A DNA stretch of 64,000 bases from Paragemmobacter ruber (GCF_009908315.1 NZ_JAAATW010000003.1:124001-188000); one strand, 5' to 3'; numbered from the stretch's first letter, positions 25,724 to 34,573 are shown. The notes: generated from the letters alone by a model not told the origin. Program-made: numbers and translations.

Positions 25724-26055
25724 CACCCCATCGGTGACGCCGTCCCGAGCGTCGGCGGCGTTGCCTTTGTCATCGGCGATCACGCCGGCAGGGCCGGTGG
25801 CCGCGTCTTTGCGAAAGGGGGGCGGGCGATGCGGCATGATCCGTGCAAGGGGGCGGCAGGACCGGGCATCGGTCCCGCAGGATTCGACCAAAACCCGCCT
25901 TGCCCCGGCCCGCGCCGGGGCGCATCATGGAGACAAGATGACGTGAAGGCGTGGTTGACTCGCCCCTTTTGCGCTACCAGATATGGATGCCGAACAGGGG
26001 AAGGCCAAGCGCTGCCGATGACCGGGGCCGGTGCCTTCCTGCCAGACAAGGAAAC
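25724..26055. other. 332-bp spacer between tgt and lon
   Basis: No gene supported. Hairpins: ACGCCG/CGGCGT (25737-25761, followed by TTGCCTTTGT, a plausible tgt terminator) and GCCCCGG-N6-CCGGGGC (25902-25921). A promoter-like pair TTGACT ... AGATAT lies at 25955-25984 just before lon. Small open frames here lack ribosome-binding sites. Confidence 0.45.
25955..25984 (+). promoter_or_regulatory. Candidate promoter of lon
   Basis: TTGACT at 25955-25960 and AGATAT at 25979-25984, spacer 18 bp, about 70 bp before the lon start. lon is commonly heat-shock controlled; I cannot tell sigma-70 from RpoH recognition by eye. Confidence 0.35.
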
Positions 26056-28467
26056 ATGATGAGCGATTCCCTTTCCCCCAGCTATCCGGTGCTTCCGCTC
26101 CGCGATATCGTGGTGTTCCCGCACATGATTGTCCCGCTCTTTGTCGGACGCGAGAAATCCGTGCGCGCGCTGGAAGAGGTGATGGCCGATGACCGCCAGA
26201 TCCTGCTGTCCAGCCAGATCGACCCGTCGGTCGATGACCCCGATACGGACGCGATCTATCGCGTCGGCGTGCTGGCCAATGTGCTGCAACTGCTGAAACT
26301 GCCCGATGGCACAGTGAAGGTGCTGGTCGAAGGCAAGACCCGTATCCGCATCACCGATTTCGTCCCCAATGACCGCTTCTTCGAGGCGCGGGTCGAGCCG
26401 CTGACGGAAACGCTGGGCGACAAGGCGGCGGTGGATGCGCTGCTCCGTGCCGTGGCCGAAGAGTTCGAACGCTACGCCAAGATCAAGAAGAACATCCCCG
26501 AAGAGGCGCTGGCCGCCGTGGCCGAGACGCGCGAACCCGCCCGTCTGGCCGATCTGGTGGCGGGACATCTGGGCATCGAGGTGGGCCAGAAGCAGGAGCT
26601 TCTCGAAACGCTCGAGGTGTCGGAGCGTCTTGAAAAGGTCTATGGCCAGATGCAGGGCGAGATGAGCGTCCTGCAGGTGGAGAAGAAGATCAAATCCCGC
26701 GTCAAGACCCAGATGGAGAAGACGCAGCGCGAATACTACCTGAACGAACAAATGAAGGCGATCCAGCGCGAGCTGGGCGATGGCGAGGAAGGCCAGAACG
26801 AGATCGCTGAACTGGAAGAGCGCATCAGCAAGACCCAGTTCTCCAAGGAGGCCCGCGAAAAGGCGGAAGCCGAGTTGAAGAAGCTCAAATCCATGTCGCC
26901 CATGTCGGCCGAGGCGACGGTGGTGCGCAACTATCTCGATTGGCTTCTGGGCGTGCCGTGGGGCGTGAAGTCCCGCGTCAAGAAGGACCTGTTCAAGAGC
27001 CAGGAGGTGCTCGACAAGGACCATTACGGTCTGGAAAAGGTCAAGGAACGCATCGTCGAATACTTGGCCGTGCAGGCCCGCAGCGCCAAGCTGAAGGGTC
27101 CGATCCTGTGCCTTGTCGGCCCCCCGGGCGTGGGTAAAACCTCGCTGGGTCGGTCTGTGGCCAAGGCCACGGGGCGGGAATTCATCCGCATCAGCCTCGG
27201 CGGCGTGCGCGACGAATCCGAGATCCGGGGGCATCGCCGCACCTATATCGGTTCCATGCCCGGCAAGATCATCCAGGCGCTGAAAAAGGCCAAGACGACC
27301 AATCCGCTCATCCTGCTCGATGAGATCGACAAGATGGGGCAGGATTTCCGTGGCGATCCGGCGTCGGCCATGCTCGAGGTGCTCGATCCCGAACAGAACT
27401 CCACCTTCGTGGACCACTACCTTGAGGTGGAATACGATCTGTCCAACGTGATGTTCATCACCACGGCCAACTCCTACAACATGCCGGGGCCGCTTCTGGA
27501 CCGGATGGAGATCATCAGCCTTGCGGGCTATACCGAGGATGAAAAGCGCGAGATCGCCAAGCAGCACCTAATCCCCAAGCAGATCGAAGGCCATGGCCTG
27601 CGCAAGGGCGAATTCAAGGTGACGGACGAGGCGCTGACCGAGGTGATCCGCACCTATACCCGCGAGGCGGGGGTGCGGAATCTGGAACGCGAGATCGCCA
27701 AGCTGGCCCGCAAGGCCGTGACCGAAATCGTCAAGAAGCAGGGCAAATCCATCGAGGTGACGCCCGAGAAGCTTGAAGATTATCTGGGCGTGAAGCGCTA
27801 CCGCTATGGTCTGGCCGAGAAGGAAGATCAGGTGGGCGTCGTCACGGGTCTGGCCTGGACTAGCGTGGGCGGTGACCTTCTGTCGATCGAGGCGCTGAAG
27901 CTGCCCGGAAAGGGGCGGATGAAGACCACGGGCAAGCTGGGCGACGTGATGAAGGAATCGATCGAGGCGGCGGCGTCCTATGTCCGCTCCATCTCGCCCG
28001 AGCTTGGCATCAAGCCGCCGAAGTTCGAAGCGATCGACATCCACGTCCACGTCCCCGAAGGCGCCACGCCCAAGGATGGCCCCTCGGCTGGCCTTGCGAT
28101 GGTCACCTCTATCGTGTCGGTCCTGACGGGGATCCCGGTCAGGAAGGACATCGCCATGACGGGCGAGGTCACGCTGCGCGGCAATGCCTTGGCGATCGGC
28201 GGGTTGAAGGAAAAGCTGCTGGCGGCGCTGCGGGGCGGCATCAAGACGGTGCTCATCCCCGAAGAGAACGCCAAGGATCTGCCCGAGATCCCGGCCAATG
28301 TGCGCGAAGGCCTGACCATCATCCCGGTCAGCCATGTGCGCGAGGTGCTGAAACTGGCCCTCGTCCGCGCGCCCGAGCCGGTGGAATGGGACGAAGCGGC
28401 GGAAGAGGCGGCCGCAGCCGCAGCCAAGGCCGCGGCGGATGCGGCGCGCACGCAGGTCGCGCACTGA
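26056..28467 (+). CDS. lon: ATP-dependent protease Lon (LonA)
   Basis: 803 residues; start ATG 26056 or the next Met codon at 26059, behind AAGGAAA. N-terminal LON substrate-binding domain ([24 protein letters not shown]), coiled-coil region about 180-300, AAA+ module with Walker [10 protein letters not shown] and Walker [10 protein letters not shown]. The protease domain has catalytic Ser in DGPSAGLAM and Lys in [10 protein letters not shown]. It degrades misfolded and regulatory proteins as a hexamer. An Ala/Glu-rich tail ends the protein. Length is typical. Confidence 0.97.
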   Translation: MMSDSLSPSYPVLPLRDIVVFPHMIVPLFVGREKSVRALEEVMADDRQILLSSQIDPSVDDPDTDAIYRVGVLANVLQLLKLPDGTVKVLVEGKTRIRITDFVPNDRFFEARVEPLTETLGDKAAVDALLRAVAEEFERYAKIKKNIPEEALAAVAETREPARLADLVAGHLGIEVGQKQELLETLEVSERLEKVYGQMQGEMSVLQVEKKIKSRVKTQMEKTQREYYLNEQMKAIQRELGDGEEGQNEIAELEERISKTQFSKEAREKAEAELKKLKSMSPMSAEATVVRNYLDWLLGVPWGVKSRVKKDLFKSQEVLDKDHYGLEKVKERIVEYLAVQARSAKLKGPILCLVGPPGVGKTSLGRSVAKATGREFIRISLGGVRDESEIRGHRRTYIGSMPGKIIQALKKAKTTNPLILLDEIDKMGQDFRGDPASAMLEVLDPEQNSTFVDHYLEVEYDLSNVMFITTANSYNMPGPLLDRMEIISLAGYTEDEKREIAKQHLIPKQIEGHGLRKGEFKVTDEALTEVIRTYTREAGVRNLEREIAKLARKAVTEIVKKQGKSIEVTPEKLEDYLGVKRYRYGLAEKEDQVGVVTGLAWTSVGGDLLSIEALKLPGKGRMKTTGKLGDVMKESIEAAASYVRSISPELGIKPPKFEAIDIHVHVPEGATPKDGPSAGLAMVTSIVSVLTGIPVRKDIAMTGEVTLRGNALAIGGLKEKLLAALRGGIKTVLIPEENAKDLPEIPANVREGLTIIPVSHVREVLKLALVRAPEPVEWDEAAEEAAAAAAKAAADAARTQVAH

Positions 28468-28492
28468 TCCGCGGCGGGATCCTGAACAGGGC

Positions 28493-28520
28493 AGGGGGCG
28501 CAGCGCGGCTGCGCCCCTTT
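28493..28520 (+). terminator. Terminator after lon
   Basis: Stem GGGGCGCAG / CTGCGCCCC (28495-28503 with 28509-28517), loop CGCGG, followed by TTTGCATTTG. 26 bp after the lon stop. Confidence 0.65.
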
Positions 28521-28543
28521 GCATTTGCGCATGGATGCGGCCT

Positions 28544-28557
28544 GATTTGTACAAATC
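28544..28557. promoter_or_regulatory. Perfect 14-bp palindrome GATTTGTACAAATC upstream of the HU-like gene
   Basis: Uninterrupted palindrome in an AT-rich patch, 91 bp before the HU-like start and after the lon terminator. It overlaps a possible -10 region (TTGCGC at 28525-28530 as -35). A dimeric repressor operator is the simplest reading; no known regulator assigned. Confidence 0.4.
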
Positions 28558-28648
28558 GCACATTGCAGCAGTGGAAATCCGCCCGCAGCCCGGTTACGCT
28601 TCGGCAATCGAAACGGTCCGGCAGGACCACCAACAGGGCAGTGATGTG

Positions 28649-29167
28649 ATGGCCACCAGTTCCGCCAAGAAACCCGATATCCGCAAATCCTCTGCCACCG
28701 CGAAACCCGCGGGAAAGGCGCCCGCCAAGGCTGCGCCTAAGGCTGCAACCAAGGCGGTGGTGACAGCCCCCAAGATGGCGGCGCCGCAGGCGGCGGCGGC
28801 TGCACCCACAGCGCCCGAAACCGGCGCGGATCTGGTGGTGGCGCCGGTCGCGCCCGCCGACAAGAAAGCCAAGATCGCCGCGCCGCAGTTGAAGAAAAAG
28901 GAACTGATCGCCCGCGTCGTCACCGCGCTGGACGGCAAGAAGAAGGGCAACGTCAAGGATATCGTCGAAGCCACGCTCGCCACCCTTGGCGAGGCCCTGC
29001 AAAAGGGCGAGGCGCTGAACCTGCCCCCCTTCGGTCGCGCCCGCGTGTCGCGGCAGAAGGGCGAAGGGGCCGCTTCGCTGACCACCCTGCGCCTGCGTGG
29101 GGCCGGTGCGAAAAATGCCCCCAAAGGCGGCAAACAGGCCCTTGCAGAGGATGGCGAAGACGACTAA
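28649..29167 (+). CDS. HU-family DNA-binding protein with histone H1-like N-terminal extension
   Basis: 172 residues from ATG 28649. The first 90 residues or so are Ala/Lys/Pro-rich and repetitive (KAPAKAAPKAATKAVV, QAAAAAPTAPE), resembling histone H1-like tails and presumably disordered. The C-terminal 80 residues form an HU/IHF-like fold: KKKELIARVVTALDGKKKG, VKDIVEATLATLGEALQKGE, LNLPPFGRARVSRQKGEG. Probably a nucleoid-associated protein whose tail adds non-specific DNA binding. A tRNA-Val gene starts 13 bp after the stop, so read-through transcription is likely. Confidence 0.82.
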   Translation: MATSSAKKPDIRKSSATAKPAGKAPAKAAPKAATKAVVTAPKMAAPQAAAAAPTAPETGADLVVAPVAPADKKAKIAAPQLKKKELIARVVTALDGKKKGNVKDIVEATLATLGEALQKGEALNLPPFGRARVSRQKGEGAASLTTLRLRGAGAKNAPKGGKQALAEDGEDD

Positions 29168-29180
29168 ACAGCCGCGCACC

Positions 29181-29255
29181 GGGCGATTAGCTCAGCGGTA
29201 GAGCGCTTCGTTCACATCGAAGATGTCAGCGGTTCAAATCCGTTATCGCCCACCA
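29181..29255 (+). tRNA. tRNA-Val (anticodon CAC)
   Basis: 75 nt including encoded CCA. Acceptor GGGCGAT/ATCGCCC, D arm GCTC...GAGC, anticodon stem CTTCG/CGAAG with loop TTCACAT, T arm AGCGG-TTCAAAT-CCGTT. Reads GUG. 13 bp after the HU-like gene. Confidence 0.95.
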
Positions 29256-29266
29256 TCGTTTCCCGC

Positions 29267-29294
29267 GAACGCCTCGGATCTATCCGGGGCGTTC
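29267..29294 (+). terminator. Hairpin terminator after tRNA-Val(CAC)
   Basis: Two-step stem GAACGCC/GGCGTTC plus CGGAT/ATCCG with loop CT, followed by GTCATTTCT. 11 bp downstream of the tRNA 3' end. Confidence 0.65.
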
Positions 29295-29402
29295 GTCATT
29301 TCTGGCTTGTGCTATGGCCGGCCGTGCCGCAGCGGCGCCCGCGCAGGCCCGCGCCTTTCCCCTTGCCGCCTGCCCGCAGCATGGGATACACCCCGCCGCG
29401 TC

Positions 29403-29478
29403 GGGTGGTTAGCTCAGTTGGTAGAGCGTCTCGCTTACACCGAGAATGTCGGGGGTTCGAGTCCCTCACCACCCACCA
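29403..29478 (+). tRNA. tRNA-Val (anticodon TAC)
   Basis: 76 nt with encoded CCA. Acceptor GGGTGGT/ACCACCC, anticodon stem TCTCG/CGAGA with loop CTTACAC, T loop TTCGAGT. Reads GUA and, by wobble, other GUN codons. Together with the CAC isoacceptor 147 bp upstream it makes a valine tRNA pair. Confidence 0.95.
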
Positions 29479-29540
29479 CGGCCCCCCTTTCCTTTTCCGC
29501 TGCTTCCTGCTGAAACTTGCGCAGCAACAGGAAGACCGCG

Positions 29541-30578
29541 ATGACATCCGCCCCGCTCGGGCCTCTGCTGGACAGCCGCCCCCCTGCCTTTGCGCAAGGT
29601 GAGATTGCCGCTTGGCTGGATCGGCACTGGGCGCTGTCGGGTGACCTTGCGCCGCTGACATCGGAGCGCGACCAGAACCACCGGCTGGATGCGGGGCAGG
29701 GGCGGTTCGTCGTCAAGATCGCGAATGTCGCTGAACCCCATGCCCTGCCGCGCTTCCAGTCGCGCGCGCTGCGCCATGCGGCGGCGCGGGATCCGTCCTT
29801 GCCGATTCCCCGGGTGGTCGCCGCGCGGGATGGGGCGGATGATGTGGTCCTGCCTTCGGGCCATCTGATGCGCGTCCTGACCTGGCTGGACGGCGCGCCG
29901 CTGGCGGGCCTGCCCGCCAGTCCCGCGCAGGCGGCGGGCGTGGCCCGCCTGGGCGCGCGTCTGACGCGCGCGATGGGTGGCTTTTCCGACCCCGCCGCCG
30001 ATCATGTTCTGCAATGGGACATCAAGCAGGCCGCCCGCCTGCGCCCCCTCTTGGTCCATATCGCCGATCCTGCGCTGGCCCGCCTGGCCACCGCCGCGCT
30101 GGACCGTTTCGATGCCCATGTCGCCCCGGCGCTGCCGGGCCTGCGCTGGCAGGTGATCCATGGCGATCTGAACCCACATAACGTGCTGGGCGATCCAGCC
30201 CGGCCCGATCAGGTGACCGGCATCCTCGATTTCGGGGACATGGTCCACGCGCCCATCGTCTGTGATCTGGCGGTTGCCGCGGCCTATGCACTCGATCCCG
30301 CGCGGCCCGGCCCGTCGCTGGCGGCCTTCGCCGCCGCCTGGGCGGCAGAACACCCGCTGACGCGGGCCGAGCGGGACCTCCTCCCCGATCTCGTCGCCGC
30401 GCGGATGGTCACCACCCTTGCCATCACTGGCTTCCGTGCCGCCCGCTACCCCGAGAATGCGGCCTATATCCTGCGCAACGCCCCTTCTGCCGCCGCAGGG
30501 CTGGCGTCGCTGGCCGATGCCGGGCCGCAGGCCATGGCGCGCGCCCTGTCCGACCTTCAGCCGATGGATTGCCCATGA
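29541..30578 (+). CDS. Aminoglycoside-phosphotransferase-fold kinase, hydroxylysine/ethanolamine kinase-like
   Basis: 345 residues from ATG 29541. APH-fold small-molecule kinase: N-lobe with RFVVKIAN, catalytic loop VIHGDLNPHNVLG and metal motif ILDFGDMVHAPIVCDLAVA. The DFGD-x-H segment resembles hydroxylysine kinase (AGPHD1/HYKK) and its bacterial relatives. Its stop overlaps the start of a class III aminotransferase of phospho-lyase type (ATGA). A kinase followed by a phospho-lyase is a complete route for degrading an amino alcohol (ethanolamine, hydroxylysine or similar) through its phosphate ester. The substrate is inferred, not shown. Confidence 0.8.
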   Translation: MTSAPLGPLLDSRPPAFAQGEIAAWLDRHWALSGDLAPLTSERDQNHRLDAGQGRFVVKIANVAEPHALPRFQSRALRHAAARDPSLPIPRVVAARDGADDVVLPSGHLMRVLTWLDGAPLAGLPASPAQAAGVARLGARLTRAMGGFSDPAADHVLQWDIKQAARLRPLLVHIADPALARLATAALDRFDAHVAPALPGLRWQVIHGDLNPHNVLGDPARPDQVTGILDFGDMVHAPIVCDLAVAAAYALDPARPGPSLAAFAAAWAAEHPLTRAERDLLPDLVAARMVTTLAITGFRAARYPENAAYILRNAPSAAAGLASLADAGPQAMARALSDLQPMDCP

Positions 30579-31882
30579 CGCGCGACCCGATGCCCAATGC
30601 CTTTGTCCCCGGGCAGGGCGAGCTTGGCCCGACCGAAACTGCGATGGTCGAACGCCGCCAGCGCCTGCTTGGCCCGGCCTACCGGCTGTTTTACGAAACC
30701 CCCGTGCATCTGGTGCGGGGGGAGGGCGTCTGGCTTTATGATCCCGACGGCAACGCCTATCTCGACACCTACAACAACGTGGCATCGGTCGGCCATTGCC
30801 ACCCCCGCGTGGTCGCGGCGCAGGCCGCGCAGGCCGCGCAACTGGCCACCCATACCCGCTATCTGCATGACGGCGTGCTCGCCTATGCCGAACGCCTGCT
30901 GGCGCATTTCCCCGCCCCCCTGTCGCATGTGATGTTCACCTGCACGGGGTCCGAGGCGAATGATCTGGCGCTTCGCCTTGCCCGGGCGGCCACGGGTGGG
31001 ACGGGGGTGATCGTCACCACCAACGCCTATCACGGTGTCACCGCCAGCGTTGCGGAATGTTCCCCCTCGCTCGGGCCGGGTGTGCCGCTGGGGCCGCATG
31101 TGCGCACCGTCCCGCCCCCGGATGCCCGCCACGGCGATCCCGGCACCACTTTCGCCGCCCATGTGCAGGCCGCGATTGACGATCTTGCCCGCCATGGCAT
31201 CCGGCCTGCGCTTCTGATGGTGGATACCGTGTTTTCCTCCGACGGGCTCTTTGCCGATCCTCCGGGGTTCCTTACCCCGGCCGCCGCCGCGATCCGCGCG
31301 GCGGGTGGTCTGTTCCTCGCCGATGAGGTGCAGCCCGGCTTCGGGCGGACGGGGGACCAGATGTGGGGCTTCCAGCGCCACGGCGTCACGCCCGACATGG
31401 TGAGCCTGGGCAAGCCGATGGGCAACGGCTATCCCGTGGCGGCCCTCGTCCTGCAGCCCGCCGTGATTGCCGAATTTGGGGCGAAAGCGCGCTATTTCAA
31501 CACTTTCGGCGGCAATGCCGTGGCGGCGGCCACGGCCATGGCCGTGCTTTCGGTGATCGAGGATGAGGGGCTGATGGCCAATGCCGCCCAAGTCGGCGCC
31601 ACGTTCCGCGCAGGCCTTGCGGCACTGGCCGCGCGCTATCCCGCGCTTGGCGATATCCGCAGCGCGGGCCTCTTCCTTGCCGTCGATATCGTCACGGATG
31701 GCCAGCCCGATCCGGCCCGCGCCGCGCGCATGGTCAACGACCTGCGGGCCGAGCGCATCCTGATCTCGGCCACCGGCCCGCGCGGCCATGTACTGAAGAT
31801 CCGCCCGCCGCTCGTCTTTTCCGAAGACAACGCCGCCTTCTTCCTCGACCGGATGGAGGTTGTCCTGCGCCGTCAGGGCTGA
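30575..31882 (+). CDS. Class III aminotransferase, phospho-lyase-like (O-phosphoethanolamine / phosphohydroxylysine type)
   Basis: 435 residues; ATG 30575 overlaps the kinase stop. PLP fold type I: TCTGSEANDLALRLAR, FLADEVQPGFGRTG, and Schiff-base Lys in SLGKPMGNGYPVAA. The N-terminal part (RRQRLLGPAYRLFYETPVHL; LDTYNNVASVGHCHP) is that of AGXT2L1/AGXT2L2 phospho-lyases rather than ordinary omega-aminotransferases. Expected products are an aldehyde, ammonia and phosphate. Its 3' end overlaps the convergent hydrolase gene by 10 bp. Confidence 0.82.
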   Translation: MTRDPMPNAFVPGQGELGPTETAMVERRQRLLGPAYRLFYETPVHLVRGEGVWLYDPDGNAYLDTYNNVASVGHCHPRVVAAQAAQAAQLATHTRYLHDGVLAYAERLLAHFPAPLSHVMFTCTGSEANDLALRLARAATGGTGVIVTTNAYHGVTASVAECSPSLGPGVPLGPHVRTVPPPDARHGDPGTTFAAHVQAAIDDLARHGIRPALLMVDTVFSSDGLFADPPGFLTPAAAAIRAAGGLFLADEVQPGFGRTGDQMWGFQRHGVTPDMVSLGKPMGNGYPVAALVLQPAVIAEFGAKARYFNTFGGNAVAAATAMAVLSVIEDEGLMANAAQVGATFRAGLAALAARYPALGDIRSAGLFLAVDIVTDGQPDPARAARMVNDLRAERILISATGPRGHVLKIRPPLVFSEDNAAFFLDRMEVVLRRQG

Positions 31883-33036
31883 CCCGCGCGCCGCCATTCC
31901 AGCCGCAGGCCCGGCGCGCCCGTGGCCCCGAAACCCGCCGGATGCCCCCCGTCGAACGGGGCCAGACGCGCGGCCTGATCCGCGCCGCGCAACGCCTGAT
32001 CGAGAAAGGCCGCGATCATGTGCTGGGCCACGTTGTTCATGCGCAGGCTGTCCCAGACCGGATCGGCATAGTGTTCGAAGGGCGGGAAATCCAGCCAAGG
32101 CACCCGCGCCCAGGCCTCATGCGGGGCCGGGATGGGGGCAGCGGCGTTGTGGCCCGCGCCTTGAAAGGTGAGAAGCCAGCGGTCGCACCCCGCCGCCGCC
32201 TCGAAGACGCGCCGAATGCCACCCGTGTAGCCCGAGATGTCATCCCCATCCCCGCCGATCACCAGCATCGGCACCCGGATCGCCGCCAGCGCCCGATCGC
32301 TCCAGAACCCGTGCTGCGCGCCCCAAGGCCCGATCGCCACGATGGCCCGAAGCCCCGGCAGCGCCTCTGCCGTGCCCTCGGCATGACGCGCCATCAGATC
32401 GCCCCGCGCGCCGCCCGGCCAGCCGGTCCCTGTGTCCGACAGGCCCGCCCCCGCGCTGATCAGCGCGCCATAACCCCCCATCGAATAACCCACAATTGCC
32501 GCGCGGCCCGGCTCTATCATCTGCGGAAAGGCTGCCTCAGCGGCACGGGTCAGGAAGGCCTGATCCCAGGCGCGGTGCAAAAGCGTGATGCCGAAATCCG
32601 CCACGCCCGCCAGCCGATCCTCATAGGTGCTGCCCGGATGATCCGCCGCCACCACCACATGCCCACGCGAGGCCAGCGTTTCGCCCAGATGCGCCATCAG
32701 AAAGCGGTTCCCCGGCCAACCATGCGACAGGATCACCAGCGGGAACTGCCCTTCTTCTGCATCCGCGCCCGCCACGGCGCGGCCCTGCAGCCATGCCTCC
32801 TGCCGCCCGTCGCGCAGCGTGGTGCGATAGCGTGCCGCATCGCCCCCGGCGCGCGCCGGATACCAGACCGCACAGCGCAGCACGCGCGGCGCCATCCGCA
32901 CTGGCCCATCGCCCGAGGCGCGCAGGTCCGGGCGTGGCGGCGTCTCCACCACCCAGTCGCGCCAGCCCACGGCATGGGCGCCATAGCCTGCCATGTCCGG
33001 CGCATCGGGCCGTTGCAGATCAATCCGGTTCTCCAT
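31873..33036 (-). CDS. Alpha/beta hydrolase, dienelactone/PAF-acetylhydrolase-like
   Basis: 387 residues from ATG 33036. Oxyanion-hole strand FPLVILSHGWPGNRFLM, nucleophile elbow VGYSMGGYGA, Asp region VIGGDGDDISGYTGG, and catalytic His in FQGAGHNAAAP. No signal peptide is obvious from this start. The size and VILSHG...GYSMGG pattern are those of the isoform-II PAF acetylhydrolase/dienelactone hydrolase group. Substrate unknown. It converges on the phospho-lyase gene (10-bp tail overlap) and diverges from the pirin gene. Confidence 0.8.
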   Translation of the reverse strand: MENRIDLQRPDAPDMAGYGAHAVGWRDWVVETPPRPDLRASGDGPVRMAPRVLRCAVWYPARAGGDAARYRTTLRDGRQEAWLQGRAVAGADAEEGQFPLVILSHGWPGNRFLMAHLGETLASRGHVVVAADHPGSTYEDRLAGVADFGITLLHRAWDQAFLTRAAEAAFPQMIEPGRAAIVGYSMGGYGALISAGAGLSDTGTGWPGGARGDLMARHAEGTAEALPGLRAIVAIGPWGAQHGFWSDRALAAIRVPMLVIGGDGDDISGYTGGIRRVFEAAAGCDRWLLTFQGAGHNAAAPIPAPHEAWARVPWLDFPPFEHYADPVWDSLRMNNVAQHMIAAFLDQALRGADQAARLAPFDGGHPAGFGATGAPGLRLEWRRAGQP

Positions 33037-33166
33037 GCCCCACCTCCACCCGCCACCATGGCACCGCGTCCCGCGCTGTGCCAGCCTGCACATCCCACGC
33101 GCGCAGGCGGCAGGTGACCCCGGCCCCGCCTTCCCCTACATTCACCCCATCTCACAGGAGGCCGCG

Positions 33167-34099
33167 ATGAGCTGGAACCCCGCCCTCGATCCCACCATTC
33201 CCATCGGCGATGCCGTCGATGCCATTGAAACCGTGATCGTCCCGCGCGCCCGCGACCTTGGCGGGTTCGAGGTGCGCCGCGCGCTGCCTTCGGCGCAGCG
33301 GCAGATGGTCGGCCCTTTCATCTTCTTTGATCAGATGGGCCCCGCTGAATTTCTGACCGGGCAGGGGATCGACGTGCGCCCCCATCCCCATATCGGGCTG
33401 GCCACCGTCACCTACCTGCTCAAGGGGCGCCTGCACCACCGCGACAGTCTGGGGACGGATCAATGGATCGAACCGGGCGCGGTGAACCTGATGCTGGCAG
33501 GGCACGGCATCACCCATTCGGAACGCACCGACGGCCCGCTGCGCGACCGCCCGCATGGCATGTTCGGCCTGCAGACATGGCTCGCCCTGCCGCAGAAGAA
33601 CGAGGATGATCCCGCGGCCTTCCTCCACGCCCCGAGTTCCGTGCTGCCGCAGCTGGAGGGCGAGGGGAAAGAGGTACGTCTGATCCTGGGCTCGGCCTGG
33701 GGCGAAACCATGCCCGTCGAAACCCCGTCCGAGGTGTTCTATGCCGATGCCACCCTTGCCCCCGGCGCGGCCATCCCGCTGCCAGACGATCATGAAGATC
33801 GCGGCGTCTACATCCTGTCGGGCGAGGTGACGGTGGGGGGCCAGACCTTCCCCGCCGGTCAGATGCTGGTGTTTCGCCCGGGCGACCGGATTTCGGTGCG
33901 GGCAGGCGGGCAGGGCGCGCGGCTGATGCTGCTGGGCGGGGCCACGATGGATGGCCCGCGCCATATCTGGTGGAATTTCGTGGCCTCCAGCAAAGAGCGG
34001 ATTGATGCCGCGAAAGAGGCCTGGCGCGCGGGCGATTGGGCGCATGGCCGCTTTCGTCTGCCACCCGGTGATGACGCGGAATTCATTCCTGCCCCGTAG
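33167..34099 (+). CDS. Pirin family protein
   Basis: 310 residues from ATG 33167, with CAGGAGG upstream. Bicupin: N-terminal domain with GPFIFFDQMGPAEF, metal-binding His cluster HPHIGLATVTYLLKGRLHHRDSLG and NLMLAGHGITHSER; C-terminal cupin with GVYILSGEVTVGGQTF. Bacterial pirins act as quercetinases or redox-responsive regulators. The TAG stop lies inside the first palindrome of the downstream repeat array, so the array directly abuts the coding region. Confidence 0.92.
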   Translation: MSWNPALDPTIPIGDAVDAIETVIVPRARDLGGFEVRRALPSAQRQMVGPFIFFDQMGPAEFLTGQGIDVRPHPHIGLATVTYLLKGRLHHRDSLGTDQWIEPGAVNLMLAGHGITHSERTDGPLRDRPHGMFGLQTWLALPQKNEDDPAAFLHAPSSVLPQLEGEGKEVRLILGSAWGETMPVETPSEVFYADATLAPGAAIPLPDDHEDRGVYILSGEVTVGGQTFPAGQMLVFRPGDRISVRAGGQGARLMLLGGATMDGPRHIWWNFVASSKERIDAAKEAWRAGDWAHGRFRLPPGDDAEFIPAP

Positions 34100-34208
34100 G
34101 ATGGGCAGACCTGCCCATCCTACCGAAGGTCCGTCGCGCAGGATGGGCAGCATTGCCCATCCTACCGGCGTGTCGGTCGCGTAGGATGGGCCGATTGGCC
34201 CATCCGCC
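34096..34208. repeat. Three tandem GTAGGATGGGC palindromes (42-43 bp period)
   Basis: Units at 34096-34123 (13-bp arms, 2-base loop, perfect), 34138-34165 and 34181-34208 (GGATGGGCC/GGCCCATCC). Spacers of 14-15 bp both end in GTCGC. Each can form a strong hairpin. They lie between pirin and tRNA-Asp. Related arms occur at 8981-9013 and 11836-11859. This has the look of a REP-like intergenic element that can also terminate transcription of pirin. Confidence 0.75.
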
Positions 34209-34237
34209 CTGCTTGTCGAAAAAACCCCAAACGTCGC

Positions 34238-34266
34238 TTGACGCCGCCCGCGCCCTTCCGTAATAC
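34238..34266 (+). promoter_or_regulatory. Promoter of the tRNA-Asp genes
   Basis: TTGACG (34238-34243), 17-bp spacer, TAATAC (34261-34266); predicted start about 34273, roughly 27 bp before the first tRNA-Asp. It is one of the clearest sigma-70-type promoters in the window. Confidence 0.65.
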
Positions 34267-34299
34267 CCCCACACGTTCGGGAAGCCGGGCGGCGGACAC

Positions 34300-34376
34300 G
34301 CGGTTGTAGCTCAGTCGGTTAGAGTACCGGCCTGTCACGCCGGGGGTCGCGGGTTCGAGCCCCGTCAACCGCGCCA
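34300..34376 (+). tRNA. tRNA-Asp (anticodon GTC), copy 1
   Basis: 77 nt with CCA. Acceptor GCGGTTG/CAACCGC, anticodon stem CCGGC/GCCGG with loop CTGTCAC, T arm CGGG-TTCGAGC-CCCG. Identical over its full length to copy 2. Substrate for queuosine modification by Tgt/QueA. Confidence 0.96.
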
Positions 34377-34403
34377 CCGCCCGCTTCCCCGAATGTGACC
34401 AGC

Positions 34404-34480
34404 GCGGTTGTAGCTCAGTCGGTTAGAGTACCGGCCTGTCACGCCGGGGGTCGCGGGTTCGAGCCCCGTCAACCGCGCCA
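34404..34480 (+). tRNA. tRNA-Asp (anticodon GTC), copy 2
   Basis: 77 nt, identical to copy 1 which ends 27 bp upstream. The 3' flank begins ATTTTCC (a TTTT run starts at 34481) instead of the spacer after copy 1. Probably co-transcribed from the single promoter at 34238-34266. Confidence 0.96.
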
Positions 34481-34573
34481 TTTTCCTAAACACATCCTGT
34501 GATGCCAGCGCCGGGCTTGGGCGTTTCGGGCGCATTCCTTGACTTGATATGGAACCGGCTGGTCGGGGGCCAG

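Noticed and set aside
34096-34208. CRISPR-like array
   Set aside because: Only three units, each an internal hairpin rather than repeat plus unique spacer of constant length, and no cas genes anywhere in the window.
34300-34480. tRNA-Asp duplication as an attachment site of an integrated element
   Set aside because: Both copies are complete tRNAs including 5' halves, separated by 27 bp, with no integrase or island between or beside them. XerD at 13.5-14.5 kb is the chromosomal recombinase.
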